The notes: generated from the sequence alone by a model not told the origin. 14,421 bases of DNA from Propionibacteriaceae bacterium (GCA_003451975.1 DMIX01000230.1:1-14421), one strand, 5' to 3'; positions 1 to 7,607 are shown, counted from the stretch's first letter. Program-made: numbers and translations.

Positions 1-1
1 C

Positions 2-1399
2 AATGCGTCGGCGGCGATGCGCCAGGTTTGGTCGCCGGAGGCCAAGATCGTCGCTGAGCGACGACTGTGGCTGGCGGTGCTGCGCGCCCAGGCAGACCTC
101 GGGGTCGACTTCGGCGGGGACGACCCGGACGCGGTGATCGCCGACTACGAGGCCGTGCTCGATCAGGTCGATCTGGCTAGCATCGACGCCCGGGAACGCG
201 TCACCCGCCACGACGTGAAGGCTCGCATTGAGGAGTTCAACGCGTTGGCCGACCACGAACACATTCACAAGGGCATGACCAGTCGTGACCTCACCGAGAA
301 CATCGAACAGCGTCAGTTGCTGTCCAGTCTGGAATTGGTTCGCGACCGCATCGTGACCACCTTGGTGAGCATCACCCGGCTGGCGGTGCAATATCGCGAC
401 CTGCCGATGACCGGACGCTCGCACAATGTCGCTGCCCAGACCACGACTCTGGGCAAGCGTTTCGCCTCGGCCGCTGACGAACTGCTGGTCGCCTATGACC
501 GCGTCGACGAACTCATCAAGCGCTATCCGGCCCGCGGCATCAAGGGTCCAATGGGAACCGCCCAGGACATGCTCGATCTGTTGGACGGCGACACCGACAA
601 ACTCACCACTCTGGAGACGCAGGTGGCCCAGCATCTGGGATTTTCCCGGGTGTTCACCGCCACCGGTCAGGTCTATCCGCGCTCGCTGGACTACGACGTG
701 CTGGCGGCTCTGGTGCAGGCCGGATCCGGCCCGTCCAGCCTGGCCACCACCGTTCGATTGATGGCCGGACAGGAGTTGGTCACCGAAGGCTTCAAGGAGG
801 GCCAGGTCGGTTCCTCGGCGATGCCGCACAAGATGAACACCCGCTCCTGCGAACGGGTCAACGGCATGATGGTGCTGCTACGCGGCTACGCCACCATGGC
901 CGCCGATCTGGCCGGTGCACAGTGGAACGAAGGCGACGTGTTCTGCTCGGTGGTCCGTCGCGTCGCGCTCCCGGATGCCTGCTATGCGCTGGACGGCATG
1001 TTCGAAACCTTCCTGACAGTGCTGGACGAGTTCGGGGCTTTCCCTGCGGTCATCGAGGCTGAGTTGCAGCGGTTCCTGCCGTTCCTGACGACCACCAAGG
1101 TGCTGATGGCTGCCGTCCGGCATGGGGTTGGACGTGAGGCCGCGCACGAAGCGATCAAGGAACATGCAGTGGCGGTGGCGCTGGGAATGCGCGCCGGCGG
1201 TGCCAACGATCTGCTGGATCGGCTAGCCGCCGACCCACGCCTGGGGTTGTCGCGCGATCAGCTGGAAGCCGCTTTGGACGACCCGGTGCAGTTGACCGGA
1301 TCGGCTCGGCACCAGGTGGATGTCATCGCTGCCCGAGTGGCTGAGCTGGCCGCGCAGTATCCCGAAGCGGCCGCCTACCATCCGGGGTCCGTCCTGTGA
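2..1399 (+). CDS. purB: Adenylosuccinate lyase, 5'-truncated by window edge
   Basis: PurB catalyses two purine steps in the cytoplasm: SAICAR to AICAR plus fumarate, and adenylosuccinate to AMP plus fumarate. The frame is open to base 2 and reads NASAAMRQVWSPEAKIVAER. This matches the region just after the N-terminus of mycobacterial PurB as I recall it (RYASAEMVAIWSPEAK). The ATG at 17 is therefore an internal Met, and about ten or more N-terminal residues lie outside the window. Visible family marks are HDVKARIEEFN, the HKGMTSRDLTEN substrate loop, GRSHNVAAQ with the conserved His, and the fumarase/aspartase-superfamily signature GSSAMPHKMNTRSCER on the flexible catalytic loop (codons near 817-864). 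The C-terminus ends in YPEAAAYHPGSVL, as in actinobacterial homologues. The TGA stop overlaps the GTG start of the next gene as GTGA, so the two genes are probably translationally coupled. Family assignment is secure. Confidence 0.97.
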   Translation, partial: NASAAMRQVWSPEAKIVAERRLWLAVLRAQADLGVDFGGDDPDAVIADYEAVLDQVDLASIDARERVTRHDVKARIEEFNALADHEHIHKGMTSRDLTENIEQRQLLSSLELVRDRIVTTLVSITRLAVQYRDLPMTGRSHNVAAQTTTLGKRFASAADELLVAYDRVDELIKRYPARGIKGPMGTAQDMLDLLDGDTDKLTTLETQVAQHLGFSRVFTATGQVYPRSLDYDVLAALVQAGSGPSSLATTVRLMAGQELVTEGFKEGQVGSSAMPHKMNTRSCERVNGMMVLLRGYATMAADLAGAQWNEGDVFCSVVRRVALPDACYALDGMFETFLTVLDEFGAFPAVIEAELQRFLPFLTTTKVLMAAVRHGVGREAAHEAIKEHAVAVALGMRAGGANDLLDRLAADPRLGLSRDQLEAALDDPVQLTGSARHQVDVIAARVAELAAQYPEAAAYHPGSVL

Positions 1400-2184
1400 C
1401 GGCTTCCAAAGCCCTTGCCCTGATCGGTATCGGAACGATCTCCGGCTTCTTCTCCGGCTTGTTCGGTATCGGCGGCGGTCTGATCATCGTGCCGGCGCTG
1501 GTGGTGCTGCTGAAGTTGGACCACAAGCGCGCGGTGGCAACCTCGCTGCTGGCGATTCTGCCGGCGGTGACGGTCTCGATGATCGCCTACGCCGCGCAGG
1601 GCAGCATCTACTGGGGTGTGGGAGTGCTGCTGGCCATCGGGGCGGTGGTCGGCGCCCAGGCGGGCGCCTGGCTGCTGCGGCGGATCAGCCGCCGGGTAGC
1701 GCAGTGGATCTTCGTCGGCTTCGTTGTGGTGATGGTCATTCAGATGTTGATCGTGATCCCCAACCGCGAGGCTGTCTTCGTCCTTGACTGGCTCAACGGT
1801 GCCGGACTGCTGGCTTTGGGCCTGGTGGCCGGGGCGCTGTCCTCGCTGTTGGGCATCGGCGGCGGCGGAGTCGCAGTGCCGATCATGATGGTGTGGTTCG
1901 GTCTGGGTGACCTGGCAGCCAAGGGTGCGGCGCTGGTCATGATGCTTCCCGGGGTGGCGTCCGGGTTGTATTCGAATCTGCGCCGGCACATGGTCAACCT
2001 CCGCGCCGGTCTGATCATCGGCCTGGGTGCGGTGATCACCGGCCCGCTGGGGGCCTGGGTGGCGCACCTGATCACCGCCCAGTTGGCATCGTGGCTGTTC
2101 GCGGCCTTCCTGGCTTTCATCGGTATCAGCATGGCCCGCGAAGCGCTGCGTCCAGTGACGGTCGATCAGCCAGGCCAGCGGTGA
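1396..2184 (+). CDS. TauE/SafE-family membrane permease
   Basis: This 262-aa integral membrane protein belongs to the TauE/SafE (DUF81) family, whose members are thought to export or import small anions such as sulfite, sulfoacetate or related organosulfur compounds. It shows the two-repeat architecture of the family: GLFGIGGGLIIVPALVVLL near residues 23-41 and SLLGIGGGGVAVPIMMVWFG near 152-171, each starting a half of about four hydrophobic segments. Start is GTG at 1396, sharing GTGA with the purB stop. No independent promoter is visible, so it should be co-transcribed with purB. Substrate cannot be told from sequence, and purB gives no functional hint. The 3' end overlaps a small opposing gene by 19 bp. 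Confidence 0.9.
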   Translation: MTASKALALIGIGTISGFFSGLFGIGGGLIIVPALVVLLKLDHKRAVATSLLAILPAVTVSMIAYAAQGSIYWGVGVLLAIGAVVGAQAGAWLLRRISRRVAQWIFVGFVVVMVIQMLIVIPNREAVFVLDWLNGAGLLALGLVAGALSSLLGIGGGGVAVPIMMVWFGLGDLAAKGAALVMMLPGVASGLYSNLRRHMVNLRAGLIIGLGAVITGPLGAWVAHLITAQLASWLFAAFLAFIGISMAREALRPVTVDQPGQR

Positions 2185-2378
2185 ACGATATCCCCGGGCT
2201 GTTCGATGACCGCTGAGCCGGTCGCCGGGAACGACAGCAACCCCCAGGCCAGCAGTGCCGCCGCGAACAGCATGCCGGTTCGCCACAGGAGGCCGTACCC
2301 GCCGGTGCGCGACCCGGAGACCTTAGGCTGAAGGAACTCCGAGTCGCGCGCCTTATCCCCCGCACTCATGGTGGTCAC
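2166..2378 (-). CDS. Small single-span membrane protein, unknown
   Basis: I do not recognise this 70-aa product. A polar N-terminus of about 28 residues is followed by a hydrophobic stretch TGMLFAAALLAWGLLSF and a short tail ending in HRWPG, consistent with one membrane span. Codon third positions are strongly G/C, as in neighbouring genes. The start is either GTG at 2378, overlapping the upstream gene's TGA as GTGA, or ATG at 2369. The first mirrors the purB-permease junction and suggests translational coupling to the secreted FnIII protein. No good Shine-Dalgarno precedes either start. The 3' end runs 19 bp into the convergent permease gene. Reality as a gene is moderately supported, and function is unknown. 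Confidence 0.55.
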   Translation of the reverse strand: MTTMSAGDKARDSEFLQPKVSGSRTGGYGLLWRTGMLFAAALLAWGLLSFPATGSAVIEQPGDIVHRWPG

Positions 2379-4018
2379 TTGCGTGACACCAGGAGCCCGT
2401 CGATGACGACCTTCTTGCTGGAGGTGGTCGTGATCGCGATTGTGGCGGTGGTCGACGAGGACAGTATGGGCAGCGTGATCAGTGCCCGGTTCTTCGTGCT
2501 GTTGGCGGAGAGCTTGTAGGTTCCGAGTACCCGGGAGCCGACCTTCACCACCACCGAGCCACCATTGCGAACTTTGGTGACGAGCAGCGCCAGTCGGCGC
2601 ACCGAGGCGCCGGACGCCCGCAGGCTCACCTTCGCCTTGGTGGCGGTGCGCAGTGTGTGGGCATAGGCCTTGACTGACGTCGACTTCTTCCAGGTGCCTT
2701 TTGCGCGGAGAGTGCGGTCGTCAATGGGGGTGTTGAGGCAGGTTTCAGCAGTCCAAGCCGACACCAATCCGTTGCTGCCACGAGCGCGGCTCGAGAAGCA
2801 GTACGACGACCCTGCCGCCAGGTTCATCGTCGCCGAGGTGGCCGTGGTGGCCGACTTCCAGGAGACATACGACCCGTAGCCGCCCTTCCACGATGCCTTG
2901 CGGTAGCGCACGTCGTAGTTGGCCAATGCTGAGGTTCCGGCCGTGCCGCCCCAGGAGATTCGCTGGCTGGTGTTGGTGACCCACAGTGGCACCGCGCTGA
3001 TCCGCGCCGACGGTGCTCCGGGGTTTGCTGGTGTCGTTGTGGGGGTGGATGTCGGCGTGGCTGTGGGTGTGGTCGTCGGCGGTGTCGTGCTGGTCGAGCC
3101 GGTCGTCGTGAAGGTCTGGTCAGCCCCGTAGTAGGTGTTGGCACCGATGACATAGCGGAATCGCCAGTGGTAGGTCCTCCCGGCCTGCAGCACCGAGCTG
3201 TTGTCGGTCTTCTTCCAGTCGGTGTAGGGCTGCCAGTACGGGCCGCCTGCTGGGATCGTCACCGAGTCGCTGAACAAGCCGTAGCTGGTGGTGGTGCCGA
3301 TATCGAAGTAGCCGGTCCCGGCCAGGCCGCCGCTGTAGAGGGTCGCCGTGGACACAGCGCCGGTGTTGGTGATGCTGGTGGTCGACGGTGCGGTGTAGGA
3401 CACCTGGGGGCTCTTGGCGAAGACGTAGGCGTTCTGCGTCAACGCGATGGTCGGGTTGGAGTTGCCGTCGGCGACGGTCAGATAACCGCCGAAGATTGAA
3501 CCTGTCAGGGGTCGGTCCGATATGACGGGGATCTGCCATTCCCAGTTCTTGCCCTGGGGCAACGGCCACATACGGGCGTGCGCGGTATCCGGGGACAGCA
3601 CCGTGAGGCCGCCGTTGGGTCCGGAGCTCAAGCTGGACGGGCAGTCCCCGGGGTCGGCTACTCCGGTGGCGTAGCACTGAATCTTGTGGGTCGCGTCGAT
3701 TGCGGTGGTGGTATTGGCTGGCAGGACGAACTCCGGGCTGACGTACTGGCCGCTGCACGCATTGCCCATGCCATAGACCACGATGTGAAGCCAGTAGACC
3801 TCGCCAGGCGCGGGGCTCCCCGCCGAGGAATCCCCGCGGTAGCCGGCATAGGCGCCCACGCCGTACTCGTAGTAGGGCGCGCCTTGGATGATCGACACGC
3901 AATTCAGAATCGACGAATACTTGACCGACCCCTCGTACCAGGTCGGTGCCGCCTGGGCGGGGGCGGGCGCGATGGCGAGTAGGCCCACAGCGATGATCGC
4001 GATGATGAGCTTGCGCAC
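2375..4018 (-). CDS. Secreted FnIII-domain protein, unknown function
   Basis: I place the start at GTG 4018 (547 aa) because AAGGAGAA lies 4 nt upstream (AGGAG core 6 nt upstream) and the product then begins with a textbook Sec signal peptide: VRK, a hydrophobic core IIAIIAVGLLAIA, and an AQA/AP cleavage site near residue 23. The upstream in-frame ATG at 4051 would bury that signal. Residues about 24-205 are an unassigned extracellular region. About 210-305 ends in AGRTYHWRFRYVIGANTYYGADQTFTT, a recognisable FnIII-like pattern. A Thr/Pro linker spans about 302-335, a second FnIII-like domain about 337-433 (RISWGG...YDVRYRKASW), and a Lys/Ser-rich beta domain about 434-547 common at the C-terminus of actinobacterial secreted proteins. 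No enzymatic motif and no LPXTG anchor are visible. Probably a cell-surface or exoprotein with a binding role. Confidence 0.85.
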   Translation of the reverse strand: MRKLIIAIIAVGLLAIAPAPAQAAPTWYEGSVKYSSILNCVSIIQGAPYYEYGVGAYAGYRGDSSAGSPAPGEVYWLHIVVYGMGNACSGQYVSPEFVLPANTTTAIDATHKIQCYATGVADPGDCPSSLSSGPNGGLTVLSPDTAHARMWPLPQGKNWEWQIPVISDRPLTGSIFGGYLTVADGNSNPTIALTQNAYVFAKSPQVSYTAPSTTSITNTGAVSTATLYSGGLAGTGYFDIGTTTSYGLFSDSVTIPAGGPYWQPYTDWKKTDNSSVLQAGRTYHWRFRYVIGANTYYGADQTFTTTGSTSTTPPTTTPTATPTSTPTTTPANPGAPSARISAVPLWVTNTSQRISWGGTAGTSALANYDVRYRKASWKGGYGSYVSWKSATTATSATMNLAAGSSYCFSSRARGSNGLVSAWTAETCLNTPIDDRTLRAKGTWKKSTSVKAYAHTLRTATKAKVSLRASGASVRRLALLVTKVRNGGSVVVKVGSRVLGTYKLSANSTKNRALITLPILSSSTTATIAITTTSSKKVVIDGLLVSRK

Positions 4019-4022
4019 GATG

Positions 4023-4030
4023 TTCTCCTT
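4023..4030 (-). promoter_or_regulatory. Ribosome binding site fixing the FnIII-protein start
   Basis: On the minus strand this reads AAGGAGAA. The AGGAG core ends 6 nt before GTG 4018. It is the strongest Shine-Dalgarno in the window and places the start after, not before, the eleven polar codons that would precede the signal peptide. Confidence 0.8.
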
Positions 4031-4076
4031 CTGGAAACCCTGTTCACTCAATGGTGGGAGTAGGGCGCTACGCAGG

Positions 4077-4088
4077 TGATCCTGATCA
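4077..4088. promoter_or_regulatory. Possible operator dyad between divergent genes
   Basis: TGATC-CT-GATCA is a near-perfect 12-bp palindrome (only the central dinucleotide is asymmetric). It lies between the secreted-protein gene (-) and the histidine kinase gene (+), about 46 bp before the kinase -10. Its position suits an operator serving one or both promoters. The regulator is unknown, and a 10-bp half-site match could be chance. Confidence 0.3.
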
Positions 4089-4133
4089 AAGGACTTTTAT
4101 CCCGCAGCCGCGACCGGATGGTGGGTGCGGCAG

Positions 4134-4139
4134 TAGGGT
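4134..4139 (+). promoter_or_regulatory. Leaderless -10 element of the kinase gene
   Basis: TAGGGT fits the actinobacterial -10 pattern TANNNT and is followed by exactly 6 nt (CAGCCC) and then ATG 4146, so transcription should begin at or next to the start codon. No convincing -35 is visible, which is common for this promoter type. Confidence 0.6.
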
Positions 4140-4145
4140 CAGCCC

Positions 4146-5450
4146 ATGGTCGAGAGGCTTCGCCAACGATTGATCGACGTTTTGCGGCCGCCGGGCGAGG
4201 ATTTTCGAACGCAGTTGCTCGCCGTGGCGGCCATGGTCGGAATCCCGGTGAGCTGGCTGTCGGCACTGATCAATCTGATCCTGGGCGGGCCGATCGAATC
4301 CGTGCTGGTCAACCTACTGGCGGGATTCGCCATCCTGGGGCTGTTCGCGTTCGCACGCCGCACCGGGCGCTATCAGCTCACCTTCGTGATCGCCGCCATC
4401 ACACTCTTTCTGGGGGTGTTCCCTTGGCTGTTCTTCAGCGGCGGCGGCATCACCGGAGGCATGCCCATCTTCTTCATGTTCGCCATCGCCTTCTCGGCCA
4501 TCCTGTTGGAGAAGGTAGCGCTGTGGGTCATGGTGCCGGCCGAGGCCGCCGTCTTCGCGGCCTGCCTGTACGTGGCGTACCGCTACCCACAGACGGTGAC
4601 TCCATTCAACTCGCCGCTGAGTCAGGTCATCGACATCGCCTTTGCGATGATCGCCACCGGAATCGCGATGGTGGTCTCGGTGCGGATGTTGGTCGGTATC
4701 TATGAGCGCAATCGACGGCAACTGCAGCAGCGCAATGCTGAACTTGCACGCACCGATGTGGCCAAGACCGAGTTCTTGGCGATGGTCGCCCACGAACTCA
4801 ACACGCCGCTAGCAGTGGTTCGGATTCATGCTGAGGAGTCGTCGCGTCGTCTGGCGGAGCGTCCCGGACCGGCCGATCCGGAGTTGGGCAACTTGGCGGT
4901 GATCGAGGCCGAATCGACGCGCCTGGCGCGGCTGGTGAACCAACTGCTCGATCTGGCTCGAATCGAGGACGACAGCATCGCGCTGACGTTGCGTCCCGAA
5001 GTCTTGGACACCCTGGTTCAGCAGACATTGCAGGCCTACGGATCGGTGTGGGCGCAGACCGGCAACACCATCGAGGTGCGGCGCAATTCTTCGGCGCCGC
5101 CGGTGCTGGTTGATCGGGAAAGGGTCATCCAGATCCTGGTCAACCTGGTGTCGAACGCGCTGCGGCACACCTATGGCGGCACGGTCACCATCGGGGTGAA
5201 GGTGCTGGACTCCGAGGCGGAGCTGTCGGTTTCCGACACCGGCGAGGGCATCCCGTCGGCCTTGCTCGCCCAGCTGGGAGATCAGCCGATGCGTGGCCAT
5301 CGTGATGGGGTGCGCTCGGCCAAGGACGCTGGGCTGGGCGTCGGGCTGGTCATCACCAAGCATCTCGTCAATGCCCATGGCGGCGACCTCCGCATCGAGT
5401 CTGCGCTCGGTGATGGGACCACGGTGCGCTGCAGTTTCCCGCTGGCTTGA
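4146..5450 (+). CDS. Membrane sensor histidine kinase
   Basis: This is a 434-aa sensor kinase of a two-component system. Residues about 22-185 form some six hydrophobic segments with little extracytoplasmic sequence, so it may sense a membrane or intramembrane cue. A short helical linker (YERNRRQLQQRNAELARTD) leads to HisKA with the H-box FLAMVAHELNTPLAVVRIHA, phosphoacceptor His216. The HATPase domain follows, with N-box QILVNLVSNALRH, G1 box SDTGEGIP and G2 box GLGVGLVITKHLVNAHGG. The stop is only 5 bp from the stop of the convergent response regulator gene, its likely partner. ATG 4146 is chosen because a TANNNT hexamer sits exactly 6 nt upstream. The signal is unknown. Confidence 0.92.
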   Translation: MVERLRQRLIDVLRPPGEDFRTQLLAVAAMVGIPVSWLSALINLILGGPIESVLVNLLAGFAILGLFAFARRTGRYQLTFVIAAITLFLGVFPWLFFSGGGITGGMPIFFMFAIAFSAILLEKVALWVMVPAEAAVFAACLYVAYRYPQTVTPFNSPLSQVIDIAFAMIATGIAMVVSVRMLVGIYERNRRQLQQRNAELARTDVAKTEFLAMVAHELNTPLAVVRIHAEESSRRLAERPGPADPELGNLAVIEAESTRLARLVNQLLDLARIEDDSIALTLRPEVLDTLVQQTLQAYGSVWAQTGNTIEVRRNSSAPPVLVDRERVIQILVNLVSNALRHTYGGTVTIGVKVLDSEAELSVSDTGEGIPSALLAQLGDQPMRGHRDGVRSAKDAGLGVGLVITKHLVNAHGGDLRIESALGDGTTVRCSFPLA

Positions 5451-5455
5451 CGCGG

Positions 5456-6175
5456 CTAAGGCGCGGTGGGCGGATCGAATCTGACCTGACGGAACACATA
5501 ACGCCGTCCCGAGGAGTACTCAAGCTCGAAGGCACTGGCAGCATCGAGGGCGAGCTTTCGCCGGAGTGCGGAGACTGTCTGTCGAACAGTGTTGGTCGGC
5601 GTGACAGCCTTGACCTGCCAGACCGCCGTGAGGAGTTCCTCCTGGGTGAACCCCACCCCGATATTGGCGGCGAGGTAGCCCAAGAGCTGCAGCTCCATTT
5701 TGCTCAGCTTGATGTCGCGTCCGTCGAGAGTTACCCGTCCGGTGAGGAAGTCCACCTGTAGTGGTGGCAGGTCGATGCGGGCCGAGCGCGGTGCTGCGCT
5801 ACGACGCAATTGAGCGTTGATACGGGCAATGAGCACCTCGACGGTGAACGGCTTGGTGATGTAGTCGTCACCACCGGATTCCAGTCCGCGCACGATCGCC
5901 GGATCTTGCCCCAAGGCGGTGAGATAGATGATGGGCGCAGCAGTCACCGGGCGCAGCCAGCGACACAGGTCATAACCTGATCCGTCGGGCAAGAGAACAT
6001 CCAGCAGCACGACATCGGGCTGGTGTTCCCACACGGCCGCCTTCGCTTGGGCGACCGAGCCGGCTTCGATCGCGACGAAGCCGTGATCGCTGAGCTGCCG
6101 CGCGATGGCATGCCTCAGCGCGACCTCGTCTTCGACGATGAGGACGATCGGCGCTCGTCGGACAGGTTCGGCCAT
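5456..6175 (-). CDS. OmpR/PhoB-family response regulator
   Basis: This 239-aa transcription factor is presumably phosphorylated by the adjacent kinase. The receiver domain (about 8-125) has the acidic pair E15/D16, the phosphoacceptor D59 in VVLLDVLLPDGSG, T86 and K108 in YITKPF. The C-terminal winged-helix domain (about 140-232) shows LSKMELQLLGYLAANIG and the recognition-helix region TNTVRQTVSALRRKL. The usual terminal GxGY wing is replaced by SSGRRYVF, a mild oddity. ATG 6175 is preceded by GGGAG with a 4-nt spacer, a weak Shine-Dalgarno. A TATCTT hexamer at 6224-6219 could be its -10, giving a leader of about 37 nt. It is divergent from purC and convergent with its kinase, so each partner must have its own promoter. 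Confidence 0.92.
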   Translation of the reverse strand: MAEPVRRAPIVLIVEDEVALRHAIARQLSDHGFVAIEAGSVAQAKAAVWEHQPDVVLLDVLLPDGSGYDLCRWLRPVTAAPIIYLTALGQDPAIVRGLESGGDDYITKPFTVEVLIARINAQLRRSAAPRSARIDLPPLQVDFLTGRVTLDGRDIKLSKMELQLLGYLAANIGVGFTQEELLTAVWQVKAVTPTNTVRQTVSALRRKLALDAASAFELEYSSGRRYVFRQVRFDPPTAP

Positions 6176-6261
6176 GGGGCTCCCAGTAGGACGGCAACGG
6201 TGTATTGGTGCGTAAGCGAAGATAGCGGATCGCCGCGGCTGTGGGCACTGCGTACTTCGCC

Positions 6262-6286
6262 GCCCCGGCGCGTGATGAGCCGGGGC
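6262..6286. repeat. Perfect 8-bp GC-rich dyad in divergent intergenic region
   Basis: GCCCCGGC (6262-6269) and its exact complement GCCGGGGC (6279-6286) flank a 9-nt centre. The centre of the dyad is about 35 bp upstream of the purC -10, in the 145-bp region between the response regulator and purC. It could be an operator or a transcribed hairpin. There is no T-tract and no gene ends here, so a terminator is unlikely. Confidence 0.45.
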
Positions 6287-6308
6287 TCGCCTGCCCCTCG
6301 CACCTGGC

Positions 6309-6314
6309 TAGGCT
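6309..6314 (+). promoter_or_regulatory. Leaderless -10 element of purC
   Basis: TAGGCT followed by exactly 6 nt (TGCCCC) and ATG 6321. There is no Shine-Dalgarno, so a leaderless purC mRNA is the simplest reading. Confidence 0.65.
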
Positions 6315-6320
6315 TGCCCC

Positions 6321-7172
6321 ATGGTTGATCTCCCACTCCTGCACACCGGCAAAGTCCGTCGCCTCTACCGCTGGTCCGATGATCAGATCCTGATGGTGGC
6401 CACCGACGCCATTTCGGCTTTCGACTTCGTGCTGGATACCCCGATCCCCGACAAGGGGATTGTGCTCACTCAGCTGTCGCAGTGGTGGTTCAATCAGATC
6501 GACTTTCCCAACCACGTCGTCTCCGTGGAGGTGCCCGAGGAGTTCGCCGGACGGGGCGTGATCGTGGAGTCCCTCGACATGGTGCCGGTGGAGTGCATTG
6601 CGCGCGGCTACCTCACCGGGTCGGGTTGGAAGGAGTACCAGGTCTCCCGCACCGTGTGCGGAATTCCGCTGCCGGAGGGACTGGTCGACGGCAGCAAGCT
6701 GCCCGAGCCGATCTTCACACCTTCGACCAAGGCCGAGATCGGTGAGCACGACGAGAATGTCGACTACGCCACCATCGTCGCGTCGCAGGGTGCCGATCTC
6801 GCGGCACGACTGCGCGATGCGACCTTGCAGATCTACACCCAGGCCGCCGATTTGGCCGCCGAGCGGGGGATCATTCTGGCCGACACCAAGTTCGAGTTCG
6901 GTCTGCGAGCCGACGGCACGCTGGTGTTGGCCGACGAGGTACTGACGCCGGATTCCTCACGGTTCTGGGACGCCGAGACCTGGCAGCCCGGCAGGAGCCT
7001 GCCCAGCTTCGACAAGCAGTATGTGCGCGATTGGCTCACCCAGGAGTCCGGCTGGGACAAAGCCTCCGACACCCCGCCGCCGGCGCTGCCGCAGGCGGTG
7101 GTCGATGCCACCCGGGAACGCTATTTGGAGGCATATCGGCGCCTGGTCGGTGCCGACCTGGCGCTCGGCTGA
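6321..7172 (+). CDS. purC: SAICAR synthetase
   Basis: PurC (phosphoribosylaminoimidazole-succinocarboxamide synthase) joins aspartate to CAIR with ATP to give SAICAR, the substrate of PurB encoded earlier in this window. At 283 aa it has the usual length of the larger bacterial form. Visible marks are the N-terminal LLHTGKVRRLYRW nucleotide-binding hairpin, ATDAISAFDFVL, the signature VECIARGYLTGSGWKEYQ, LADTKFEFG, and DEVLTPDSSRFW followed by SFDKQYVRDWL. It is a single gene with its own leaderless-type promoter, divergent from the response regulator and convergent with a small membrane protein 18 bp away. Confidence 0.97.
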   Translation: MVDLPLLHTGKVRRLYRWSDDQILMVATDAISAFDFVLDTPIPDKGIVLTQLSQWWFNQIDFPNHVVSVEVPEEFAGRGVIVESLDMVPVECIARGYLTGSGWKEYQVSRTVCGIPLPEGLVDGSKLPEPIFTPSTKAEIGEHDENVDYATIVASQGADLAARLRDATLQIYTQAADLAAERGIILADTKFEFGLRADGTLVLADEVLTPDSSRFWDAETWQPGRSLPSFDKQYVRDWLTQESGWDKASDTPPPALPQAVVDATRERYLEAYRRLVGADLALG

Positions 7173-7190
7173 GCGTGGTCGAACTGCGGC

Positions 7191-7520
7191 TCAGGCGTTG
7201 CCGCTGGATCGCTTTCCCCACGCCACCACACCATTGACGCCGACGATCCCGATCCAGGTGACGATCAGGCCCGGCAACCCTGTGGTGTCGGCGGCGATAG
7301 CCGACAGCGGAATGCCGATTGCCAATGAGGTGATGGCCAACGCCAAGGTGCCGCCGCTCTTGCGCGTCTCGGACGGCGGGAGCGGAACCACGCCGGCCGG
7401 TGCCGGTGGTGCCGGCGCCGCCGGTACGGGCAACGCCGGTTGCGTTGCGTTGGCCGGCGGCTGCGACCAGAGCTCTTCGTTGGAAGGCTCCCTGGTGGGA
7501 GGCTCAGGGATGGTACTCAC
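7191..7520 (-). CDS. Small Pro-rich membrane protein, unknown
   Basis: I do not recognise a named family for this 109-aa product. Residues 1-55 are polar and rich in Pro and Ala (runs such as PALPVPAAPAPPAPAGVVPLPP), probably a disordered cytoplasmic tail. Two hydrophobic segments follow: GTLALAITSLAIGIPLSAIAA and GLPGLIVTWIGIVGVNGVVAW, ending in a short basic tail. This layout, a Pro-rich leader plus a two-span hairpin, is frequent in actinobacterial envelope proteins of unknown role. Start is GTG 7520, chosen because TAAGCT lies exactly 6 nt upstream. It is convergent with purC. Confidence 0.75.
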   Translation of the reverse strand: MSTIPEPPTREPSNEELWSQPPANATQPALPVPAAPAPPAPAGVVPLPPSETRKSGGTLALAITSLAIGIPLSAIAADTTGLPGLIVTWIGIVGVNGVVAWGKRSSGNA

Positions 7521-7526
7521 TTCGAT

Positions 7527-7532
7527 AGCTTA
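7527..7532 (-). promoter_or_regulatory. Leaderless -10 element of small Pro-rich membrane protein
   Basis: On the minus strand TAAGCT, then 6 nt (ATCGAA), then GTG 7520. It matches the geometry of the other promoters here, and no Shine-Dalgarno is present. Confidence 0.6.
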
Positions 7533-7607
7533 ACGGCTGTGGCGCGTGCCCCCGGCCTGCTGTCAAGGCGCCTCGGCAGTTGCGGCAGCGGTGCCCGATC
7601 CCGGTGC

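Noticed and set aside
1375..2286. 303-aa open frame on the minus strand opposite purB and the permease
   Set aside because: Low-complexity His/Gln/Asp/Arg composition typical of a shadow of a GC-rich gene. Both opposing genes are clearly real.
3120..3902. 260-aa minus-strand frame overlapping the FnIII protein
   Set aside because: Arg-rich composition without domains, in another frame of a gene with a clear signal peptide and FnIII pattern.
4019..4051. N-terminal extension of the FnIII protein to ATG 4051
   Set aside because: It would put eleven polar residues before the signal peptide and would translate the Shine-Dalgarno itself.
7007..7017. CTTCGACAAGC in purC resembles the repeat core found in purL
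   Set aside because: It encodes the conserved PurC segment SFDKQ and lacks the rest of the 15-bp core, so it is a coincidence of codon choice.
7169..7194. CTGAGC and GCTCAG flank the gap between purC and the Pro-rich protein, possible bidirectional terminator
   Set aside because: The stem is 6 bp with a 14-nt loop and no T-tract on either side, and it is built largely from the two TGA stop contexts.
7533..7570. TTGACA on the minus strand near 7567-7562 as a -35 for the Pro-rich protein gene
   Set aside because: The distance to the TAAGCT -10 is about 28 bp, too long for a sigma-70-type promoter.
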